In this document: positions 48,964 to 60,711 of the stretch, one piece after another
How positions within the stretch are numbered: the stretch's first letter is position 1
How the letters are laid out: the number at the start of each line of letters is the position of its first letter
From: Pampus argenteus
Taxonomy: Eukaryota > Chordata > Actinopteri > Scombriformes > Stromateidae
Length of the DNA: 64,000 bases
Assembly: GCA_036937835.1 (NCBI GenBank)
Contig: CM072874.1
Location: 10,802,001 to 10,866,000, forward strand
Reading direction: 5' to 3'
Program-made: the position numbers and the translations under genes
Notes under the pieces: generated by a model
What the model was told of the DNA's origin: nothing
The model's input: only the letters and a program-made list of their open reading frames with translations
Database searches by the model: none

Positions 48964-50291
48964 ATGGCTCACTCTAAAGCTCGAGCCGCAGACGGGAAGG
49001 TGACCTACCCCCCGGGGGTCAAGGAGATCTCTGACAAAATCTCCAAAGAGGAAATGGTCCGCAGGCTCAAGGTCAGTCCCTTTCTCTCCTTCTGCTTCAG
49101 GTGCATCTCCCCTGTTGTTGATTTAAGTCAGTTGAGGGTAACTTCTCAATATGATGTGGTCACATTTCTGAAAGTGTAATGTTATTATTTCTTTTAAAAC
49201 AAGACAAGATGTGTGTTTGGTATTGGGAATTAGTAATAGTATCTAAGATCAGATTCCAAATTTGAGACATCGTTGTATTCTGATTCATATTGCTGTAACG
49301 TGTGCAATAAAAACCATGCCAGTCTTCATAAAAATGTGTATTCTTTCTTTCTTGCAGTTAATATAGGTTTTTAAAAATTTGAATAGTGGTGTTATGTCAG
49401 TATTTGCCTTTGCATGGTGTAACTGAACACATTTTTCCAAGCTATTCAGCCAACCCCAACTTACCTTTGGCATAACCCCACCCTTTTTTCAGATGGTGGT
49501 GAAGACCTTCATGGACATGGACCAGGACTCTGAGGAAGAGAAGGAGCTGTACCTGAACCTGGCCCTCCATCTGGCCTCAGACTTCTTCCTCAAACACCCA
49601 GACAAGGACGTGCGTCTGCTGGTGGCCTGCTGTCTGGCTGACATATTCAGGATTTACGCCCCGGAGGCGCCCTACACCTCTCCAGATAAACTCAAGGTAT
49701 GGTGATGAGGATTTTGCTTGGTCAGATGCTGCTCCACCAGAATGATGGTAAAAATAGCAGGATTTTTGATGATCTTTATTTTTCTTTAACTGTATTTATT
49801 TAAGCAAGTACAAATTGTTATCAATTTTAATTGAAAAGCCGTTTTTTTTCTCATGGCGTTTTTATTGGGGAAAATACAGAACAAATACAGTCTCACCATA
49901 CGTCATTGATTTGATATTCTTGCCATATATCATATCCAGCCCTAACTTACGCCTTAATATATATGTCACTCTGTCTGTCTGCCGGTTTATTCAAATAAGT
50001 TTTGATGTTTATTTTGTATTGGAAGGTGTTGCTATTAGTCACCTTGCTAGTCATTATGAACATTTTGGCTGAAAACATTTTTTAGATTTGTTGTGGTTGT
50101 TGTGTGCTATATTCTTAACTTTGTTATGCTGCCGTATGTAGAGTTTTGATAATGACTGTAGTTGTTTGTGTGGAGCATTCACTGTCTGTATCTTTCTCAT
50201 CTTCAGGACATTTTCATGTTCATCACCAGACAGCTCAAAGGACTTGAGGACACCAAAAGCGCCCAGTTCAACAGATACTTCTACCTGCTTG

Positions 50292-50326
<35 letters not shown>

Positions 50327-53300
50327 TCAGTGGGAGTGTTGGTGTTTAGCAGCATTAAATCCAAATCCAGTGTGAATCTCCACTGAAACTAATTAGGTTC
50401 AACTTTAAAATAATTAAAGTACAGTTATAAATAACTAAAACTGAAAGATTTGTTCACAATCTGTAGCGAGTGTTGATTGAACCCATCTGACACATTGAAA
50501 TATCAGCTGTAGCCTACTCAAACTTTCAAACTATTTTTAGGGAACACAATGTTGGGATAATTCAATCGGTCAGTCCACCACTTTAAGATGTACTGCCATA
50601 AAACGATTGTATGTACATTCATATTTCCCAGGGGATGAATCCCTCTGACTTAAGTGATCCCTTGACATAAGTCAAGGTTTGGACTAAATATCTCAAACAA
50701 ACATTCATGTTCCCATCAGGATGATTTGTAATAACTTGAGAAGCTTACTACCCACCTGTTTTCAAAATTGTTCCTTTGCAAATAAAAAGAGCAGTGAGAG
50801 ATAAAAGGCACAATAAAAGTCTTTATAGCGTTTTGGAGCCCACCTCTAATCAGTATTTTCTAATCATGTTTCTATGCACATAGAGAGTGTAGTCTGTAAT
50901 CTGGAGGAAGCCACTTGATTTTGGGATGCAATTTGTAACGTTGCACGACTGTTGCATGTAAACTTTTCTCTACTTTCACTGTACAAACTCAGACTTGGAT
51001 TGTTTAAAAAAAAACAAAAAACTTGATAGTCATAAATATCTGTTCCCTATGCATTAGAAGTAATTCATTGTATTTACAGCCTGAAAACTTTTATCTGGTA
51101 GACTGATGTTTTATTCAACAGTTTAGAAATCAGTGTCAGTGATACTTACTTACACGGTTAATGTGAACAGCTTAACCTGTGCAGGACTACAGGCTGTGTA
51201 TGGCTTGTTTACTTAATAGCTCATTGTGTGCATATTTGCATTGATAGTTTTATTTTATCTGTTCATAGTATTTGGTCTCTGCTCCTCTGAATACTCTGAA
51301 CTGATACATGTGTGTATTCAGGATCTTACGTAACCATGTTGTATTAAATAAATGTGAAAGGTGAGTGTAGCGGTGCAGATGAGGAAGTAGTGCTGACAGA
51401 ATGATATGCACCATCTCCTGCTATGCAGGAAAAGCTTGTAGGAAACATGTTTATTAAATCTGCAGAAATCAGGCGATTTTGTTTTTCAAGTCCTTCAGGC
51501 TACAGCAGCCTGTCTGAACTTCTTTTTAAAAACTAAATTAAAACAAATGATAAAAATAGTATATCCCTTCAAAAGGTTTAACCCCTCAATATTTTTTTTT
51601 TGTAAGATCCTCCTTTACCAGTGTGTTACTCTGATCTTCTATGTTAATGTTTTGGTTTAATGTTTCGATTTGCTCTCACAGGGCTTTAGATTCATCATCA
51701 TTTACATCTGAAAGAAATTTCCTATGAAAGCAACGTTGAATCAAATTGAAAGTAAATGCATTGTGTTTGCAAGTTCATTTCCTACTAATTTAGGATGGTG
51801 ATTAAAAAGTCAGTGTTATAAATGAAACATAATTGGACTATCGGAAATAACTGCGAGATGTAAATTGCTTTTCACTTCATGAAACTACAATAATGCAGAT
51901 TATAGCTACATGAGCCATAAAGCAATATATAAAGCACTTTTCAGTCATGGTTGTTTTTTTTTGTTAATGTTCTTAAAGCTTTGTTTAGACATAGAGCGAT
52001 GATACTCGCTCTAGCCTCTCAGAGTGAATCCACTGATGCAATTTTTTTCACCAGTTTCATCATTTAATGTTATTAAGATATCGATTCTGCTGCCTATTTT
52101 TATAACATTCGACAGAGCACACGCATTGAATGTTTTGCTGGATATTAATTTATGCATCTATGCAATTGGCATGAGTGTACTAGTCAGATTATTATTGTGG
52201 TCATTTCTGGTCAAAACCCAGAAAGCATTGGAAAAATCTGTCTGAAAACAGACTTGTTGATGCTTTAATTGAAGGCAGCTGAGTTTGATTTGGTTTTGAG
52301 AAAATGATTGTATAATAAACACACTGAAAGTCAACCTATAAGCAAACATGGCTTTCTTTTTCACCTTCCCAGTATGCATCTGCATTGCAAATGTCATTGT
52401 CACTCATGTCCTGCCTCCTCTCTTTTTGTTCAGAACATAGCGTGGGTGAAGTCGTACAATATTTGCTTTGAGCTTGAAGACAGCAACGAGATATTCACCC
52501 AGCTTTACAGAACACTCTTCCAGGTTATCAAGTGAGTAGATTGATCAAAGCCCTCCTCACTGTTTTGTATTTGTGTGTCCATGTTCAATATAGTGTTTGT
52601 CCTTGTGTGTGTTTGTGTAGCAGGCTTTTATTTTGGCTACGGCAGTCCTAATGAAAGAGTTGATCCCTTAAAGCCATCTCTAACACCTCAATATGTCTCT
52701 GCTGCTACATCATCAAACAGCACAGTAGCAGTCTGGGTGTTTCTGTTACCCTCCACCCCTCTTCCATCTTTCCTCCAAACCCTCTTCTCCATTTCACTCT
52801 ACTCAACACAACCTTGGGGGCTGAATTCTGCAGTACAGAATTTGGCTGTTTGCCATTTGAACAAAGTGTGTGTGTGTGTGTGTGTGTGTGCGCGAGCGAG
52901 CGAGCATAAGGCCTTTTTTTATATATACAATCAAGAGGTTTGCTTTCTATTTGAAATGTTTGTAGTAAGCTAGTAGATGTGAGGGTATGCAGCCCGTGTG
53001 TGTAAGTGACACATCCAGTGAATTGGAGTTAATGAGACTAGTAATGCCTGGCAGCATTGAGGACAGCAGTCACTGAGATACAGATCTAGGTAATAAGCTT
53101 CACCTCACACTGTAATGCAGATCATACCCACCCTCTGTGATCAAAGCGTTGCAGTCAGTTTTGTTGTTTCCAAAATGAGAGATCCACCAAGTCGTAAACA
53201 GAAATGCCTACAAAATGCCAACTGCCAGCAATGTCAGTCTCAGCCACAGTGCACCAAAACATTGATTCATGTGCTGAAGTGGTCACATTCAGCCTAAAAC

Positions 53301-54849
53301 TTGCAATAAAATCAGAACACTTGATATTTGATGTTAGTTTTAATTAGCTGTCTCGGTGCAAACCAATGTGTAATATTATAGGGTACCATAATTAAATTAT
53401 GCTGGGATGCCAGTCTTGACCTTTTGACCTTCCTCACCTTGTTTCCCTAGCAATGGCCACAACCAGAAAGTGCACATGCATATGGTGGACCTGATGAGCT
53501 CCATCATTTGCGAAGGGGACACTGTATCGCAGGAGCTGCTGGACACCGTGTTGGTCAACCTGGTGCCAGCGCACAAGGTACGTGACCAACATGTGATTGT
53601 GACTACATATATTTAATATTTCTTAGATATACACACAAATAAAATATCATGAATACCAAAGCCACTGGAACCAGAACAAACTGAAGTGAGTGAGGCCAGG
53701 ATTATTTTCTATCCCCTGTAATTCAATGAGACCCCTGCAGGTGAGAACAGGTAAAGCAGCCGAAAGAGTTTGTGTACAAATATCTGTGGACATCTGTGCC
53801 TGCTACATGCCTGCCTGATGGGATTATTCTGGTTGGGGTATCATCTCCTTTTCACACATTTAGTTTTTGTTCTTTAACTTGCTGTTTTATTCACAAATTG
53901 TTTTTGGTCTGTCTAGAATTTGAATAAACAAGCGTATGACCTGGCCAAAGCTCTGCTGAAGAGGACTGCTCAGGCTATTGAACCATACATCACCAATGTA
54001 AGATTAAATCTTTAACACACCTGTTTATATTATGTCTCAAGTCGCTGTGTGTGTTTGTCTTTGGCTGGTTAGATATGTTTTTTTTCCTGCCTTTAACACC
54101 AGCTACATTGGACTTATCTATTTCCTGTAGTAGTTATAAATGTTGAGTATTAATCCTGTGCATACTGCAGCGTCAAAGCTTGTTTCATGTAGCCTAATGG
54201 GAAGAGCATGATAACCAACACTGCCAAGGTACTTAAACCAGCCATGCTAGAAATGTCTTGGCACTGCAAGAGGTTTGCATCTGAGCAAATGATGAAGTAA
54301 ATTGCTGGACATCAAAATCAGCTGTTGAATATAAAACATTTGATGCATCCCAATATTTGTCCCGAGGCAAGTTCAGTGTTGTAAATTGAGATTTAACTGG
54401 GACTATTAGGCTGACATGGAGAAGGAACAAGCAACAAGATTTTCTTCACTAAAGATCTCACTGGTAATAAATGAAGTTGCTCATCCAGACTTTCTCCCGT
54501 CTCCCATCAGATAATTTAATGTCAGTTCAGACGCAGAGACTTACACAAATGCCATGTAAATTGAGCTGTATGTCACAGAAAACTCACACACTTTGAGGAA
54601 CTATTTGTGTTATTGGTAACCACTATTGTCTTTGTCAGTTCTTCAACCAGGTGCTGATGCTGGGAAAGACTTCAGTCAGTGATCTGTCCGAACATGTCTT
54701 TGACCTCATCTTGGAGCTTTATAACATTGACAGCCACCTGCTGCTGTCAGTTCTGCCGCAGCTCGAGTTTAAACTCAAGGTACAGAGAAACACGCTCTTT
54801 CAGTTCAGCATTGATGCACTAGATTGCTTTATGGATTTCATAACATCTA

Positions 54850-54888
<39 letters not shown>

Positions 54889-57800
54889 ATTTGTTGTTGT
54901 TTTTTTTTTCTCCTGCCTAAGTTGATGTCCTAACGTCTCACTTTTGTCATATCACAGTGTTAGCATGGTTGTTTATTTGATGCACTGCACTATACAAGGA
55001 CATTATCCATATAAATTACATTATTATTATTAGTTTTTCTTTTAATATCAGTGGCAGATGTAAAGGTAAAAGCAGCAGCAAAGCTTGTGTTAATATTAAT
55101 ATTATGATTTTTATCAACACAACCAGACTAAAATCCTGAATTCTCTGGCCCATTACCCACAGAATTTCACGTTACCTTCTATGCAGGTTTGTTGATTCAT
55201 ATTAGAAAGATAAAGCAGTGAGCCAGTCAGCATAATGTTGCCTCTGCAGTGTCTCATAAAGGCATCCTGCTGATGTATAACGCTCATTAACTGTTCAGAG
55301 GGAGTGTAGATCACTGCTGTCTCCTCAAAATAATAGTTGCGATAAAATCTCTCCCCCACAGACTACACACTCAGTCTCTCTCACCCTCGCTCTTTTTATC
55401 TTTCCTTGCTTGTTTCTCTCTCCCAACTGCTTTTCCTCCTTTCATCCTCACTCCTTCCCCCTTTCTACCTCTGGTCTTTCTTTGTCTCCAGTTCTTATTG
55501 TACTAGCTGTTTCCTCTTTTTTTACAGCCTATTCTAAAACATGATTGATACCAAAGAAACTGCTGCCCTTGTGTGTTATGTAAATGGTGATGTTGCCAAT
55601 GTGGTTGATGTAAATTACTTGGCATGTTTACCCATTCGACAGCCAAAATCATTTTTCTCTCTCTCTGTTTCCTCCGTCTCTGTAGAGTAACGATAATGAC
55701 GAGAGGCTGCAGGTGGTGAAGCTGCTGGCTAAGATGTTTGGAGCAAAGGACTCAGAGTTGGCTGCGCAGAACAAACCACTATGGCAGTGTTACCTGGGCA
55801 GGTGGGTTTCATTGTTGTAGCATCCACAAATTCATAAGAATAAAATCTGCTTTGCATTAACTGCTTTGCTTCAACACTTAAGTCCTTTGTCTTATTTTGT
55901 CATTAGGATCTTGTGTGTGTATGAAAAGGTTTAAACTTCCTGAAACATGCTGTGTGTGCCTGATGGTTGGTTTATGTTTTTCTGTGTGTGTTTGTCACCT
56001 TTAAAGAGTTGCTGATGTAAATGATTTTTTTTCCCCCCCTAAAGGTTTAATGACATACATGTGCCTATCAGACTGGAGTGTGTGAAGTTTGCAAGTCATT
56101 GTCTCATGAACCACCCAGACCTGGCCAAAGACCTCACAGGTAAGTCATCTTCAACTTTCTGACAGTTGTTTAGCCACTATCTGGAGGTGATGGTACGTTA
56201 ATGGATCTTTTCTCCTTTCCTCTACAGGAACTTAACTTTGAGCCTTTTTTTGGGCGAGGTTCTGCCTCTTTGTCTATGTTTTACAAATCAGAACGTTTTT
56301 GAAGCACTGTGTTTACACAGGAACAAACATTATTTTTATGCACTGTTTGGTTAGTGAGTGTGGTGAGGGCTGTTCAGTCGTGGGATAAATGGAAAATGTA
56401 GTCCTGTTAAACATTTTCTTTTGAATGTGATGACTTTTAAACGTCAGTATGATTAAGTTCCTGTAGTGAGGGGGAAAAGCTTTTATGCACTACTCACTTG
56501 TGCAATACTTGTACACTTACAAGCTCATATTAATAAGTGAGGACCTTATTGTTGTTCCTTTGTAGTGGTAATTTAGATTCAATGAGAAGCAATTAAGTAA
56601 TTAGTATTTTTTTTGTGTCTGAGGCATGAATGTATTATAAGAACTGGATACCAAAGTCCAAAGTGGCATTCATTCATTTGGGGAAAATTGCATGGCGAGT
56701 ACATGAGCCAAAAAAAGTTTTTCCAGCTTCTGAGTTTGCTTCTGTGCTGAGCAGTCCACTGCATATCGACCCATAGACTTTACAAATATAAAACAAAACA
56801 ATAATGGGTTCAAATTTTATGATACTAACAGTTAGTAGGGAGGGGTATTTCAAGCAAAAATACTATTCGATATTCGCTGAGAACTACTTGATCTTTATTC
56901 ACTATTCAGATCTGCTAGTTAATTTAGCTTAGCGTCATCATTGCCCATCCCTAATAATTAACCTATTTTCTTTAGTTGGAGGCTTCCAAGGACAGATGCG
57001 TCACTTATACTGGTGCTCAGTTTAGGGGTGTTTGTTTGTTGTACTTTCGGTGGCCATCGGGACAGCGCTGTGTCCAGCACTCTTGATACATCCATGCTTG
57101 GAGGTGGCTGGTTCTCACATTTCACTCATTTTAACTTGTTTTCTTTCCCAGAATTTTTGAGGGTCAGATCACATGACCCAGAGGAAGCCATTCGCCATGA
57201 TGTCATTGTCTCTATAGTAACTGCTGCCAAGAAAGACTTGTCTCTAGTCAATGATGCATTGCTCAACTTTGTGAAGGAGAGGACTTTGGACAAGAGAGTA
57301 AGTGACCTTTTTTTTTTTTGCAAGTGACAGTACTATTCTCATATTGATTTTTAGTAAATCATATATAAGCCTGGGTGGTATGGTAAAACATTATTTATTT
57401 TTTTTTATATAAAAGTCTATCATATATGTATTTTTGTTGAGCTCAGATATTTCCAATAAGCCTAAAATTACCTAGCAGTAGATTCAGAATATGAAAATGA
57501 CCATAAAAAGAATCAAAGACTAATGATCTGTTTCATGTTGGTCTTAGTGTTACACCAAGCCCCTTTTTCAATTGTTTCATCCACTTTGTGTCAAAGGGCT
57601 TTAAGTATCCAAAATGTCAGCACATCACTGACTTCTTGATACCTTGATTATCCACAAAAGCCCTTTATTTTTAAGGTTGCTGTTGCTTTCTGTGCTGACA
57701 AGTTAAGTTTCCTCTTAAGAACTGCCCATCTCACTTCTCTGTCTTACTTTCTGATACCAAAACAACAGCACAAGGTGCGTTTAGCTAACCCAACTGTGCC

Positions 57801-60668
57801 TATTTTGGAGTGTAGGCTGTCCATCCCTAGAGGACTGTTAGAAATAACTTTTCTGCTGTAATGTGATCTCTTTTTTTGCATATTTTCAATCGGTAATGCT
57901 TACCAACAATATATTTAGTTTGCTAATCCTCTTATTAAGAATATTTTCTGTCTCCATCTGTATTTAGATTACCTAGCCCGAGTTGTATTACAGATTTTCT
58001 TTCAGGGGCTGTAGCTTCTCATGAAGTTCTTATTTAACAAGATGTCATAACTGAGAATGTCTCTTCTTTTATCTTTTCCCGTCCTCTTTCATCCTTTGCC
58101 TATCAGTGGCGTGTACGTAAGGAGGCCATGATGGGCCTGGCATCTATCTACAGGAAGTACTCGCTGCAGGGAGAAGGAGGGAGGGAGGCCTCCAAACAGA
58201 TTTCCTGGATTAAAGACAAGCTGCTCCATATCTACTACCAGAACAGTATCGATGACAGGTTCGAGAGTGTTTTTTCTTGTCTTCTTGTGTTTTATATGAA
58301 GCGTCATGAATTTCAATAAGTGTTAGTTAAATTTAGTGCAGCAAAATCTGTTTCCTTACAATGCTGATTAGACTCTGTGTGGGTTGCTTGAATCAATATG
58401 TCTCCATTTTCTCAACCAGTTGAGTATAGATATAAACATTGACATATTTTAAAGCAGACCTGTAGTAGTCGGACACTTTTCTACTGTCTCCATCAATAAA
58501 AATCAGGTTTTCAGTTTAGTCCTTCAGAATCCAAAGATGACCTCTCTAGACTCAAATCATTTGTTGCTGAAGTGTGACAGTTGTATAGTGGAAAAACTAC
58601 CACAGAAGAAAAGATACCAATTCAACTACCTACAGCTGTTTTCAAAAGCAAGTGAAATGTGTGCGATTTATTTTGATTTGAGCAGTCAGACACAGCACAC
58701 TGCAGCATCAACCACTTTCCTTTTTAACTGGAAACTTTGTTACTGTTTTCTAGCTACACATGTACAACACAGAGTCTATAATACCTCTCTTAGAGCTGTT
58801 AAGAGTAATTCTACAAAATGTCACTTGCTGAAGAAAACATAAATGAGCCGTCTGGATGCCCAAAAACTTCACGCATATCAAACAAAAACCTCCACAAACA
58901 TCAGTGGAGTCCTTTGAGTCAGTGCTGTGGTGGAGCTGCTCAGTTGCCAACAGGAAGAGTCTCTATTGTAACAGGCAGTTCCTGTGTGTGTGTGTGTGTG
59001 TGCGCGTGTGTTAATGTAACTGTATGAAAGTGAAGCAGGGCAGCATGGAATTACTTGTGCATGATCAGCAAATTGTCCCTCATGTTTGTAGCAGATCCAT
59101 AAAACGTCTTAAATATGTATGACTATAAAGCCTCTTTTCTTTATGAGATTATTGCATTTTGAGACCTATTTAATAAATCTCTGATATACAGTTTGTGGTT
59201 TGAAACTGCAGGGGACAGTAATCTTAATAATGCAGAAGATGTGTTGTTCTAAACTGCCTTTTCTGCCAGGACTCTCAGATCACACTCTTAAAGAGGAAAC
59301 AAACTTTCAAGATTAGTTTCCTTGGGTTTTCATTTTTACCTAGTTTTCTCCTTAAATTTTCCCCTCCTTGTCCACAGGTTGCTGGTGGAGCGGGTATTTG
59401 CCCAATACATGGTTCCTCACAACTTGGAAACCACTGAGAGAATGAAGTGTCTTTACTACCTGTATGCCACCCTGGACACAAATGCTGTCAAGTAAGTCTT
59501 CAAGACTTGTCATTTTTAGTTTTGCGTGAAATGTTGCTACTGTACAACTGCCATTCCTCCTTTTTATAATTTGTTTTCCTCCATCTTTTTCTTTCTTTCT
59601 TCCGTCTTTGCCTCTCAGAGCTCTGAATGAGATGTGGAAGTGCCAGAATCTGCTTAGACACAACGTCAAAGACCTGCTGGACCTGATCAAAAAACCCAAG
59701 GTAACTCTGACTGAAGCACAAGCTAAACGAAGAGAGGCTGATGGATTAATCTACCCTTGTCTCATGTTTCTAAACTGTTTTATTATTTTTTGTCATTTTT
59801 ATATTTGAATAGTCTGAAGCATCGAGCAAGGCTGTATTCGCCAAAGTCATGGTGATCACAAGTAAGGGACATCACACATGAAATTTGTTTAAAAAAAAAA
59901 CCTGCATATACTACCATCTCTTTTCTAATGAAAGTGCTGAAACAGGATGACCTTACCACTCTGGTTTCAAATCTATTCCATGCACAGCTTTTAATTCTGT
60001 GTGTCTATAGGGAACCTGCCAGACCCGGGAAAAGCTCAGGATTTTGTGAAGAAGCTGGCTCAAGTCCTGGAGGATGATGAGCGAATCAGAGATCAGTTGG
60101 AAACCTTGGTCAGCCCCAGCTGCTCCTGTAAGCAGGCTGAAGTCTGCGTGGTGGGTATTGATGTTTCTGTTTAACTGATACGCTCAAATGCTCACATTGT
60201 ACTGTTGGATAAAAGCATTATTAGGAAATGGTTCTTAAACTTAAATTCTTCTCAGTTTTCTGTATAGTAACTCTGTTTTCATTGGTGATGTTAAGCACTG
60301 AATGAATATTTTGAATAGTTGGTAAAGTAAAGTGCAAATTGTTACTCACTCTTCAATAATCGCTTACCTAAAATGTATAAAATCTTTTGATTTAACAAAT
60401 ATTCAGGCCTAGTAGACCAGACAGGTTTCTGCAAAACCTTTTTTATAATTTAATTGTTTTCTGTGGCAGTTTAGATTCATGACATTTAGAGTCGTGTGTA
60501 ATTATTATAACTTTTCATTTTTTCATCATTTGTTTGTCACATCTACAGCGAGACATCACTAAAAAGCTCAGCAGCCCCAAACAGCCCAGCAATCCGTTTC
60601 TGGAAATGGTTAAGTTCTTGCTGGAGCGAATTGCTCCAGTACACATCGACACAGAGTCCATCAGGTAG

Positions 60669-60711
<43 letters not shown>

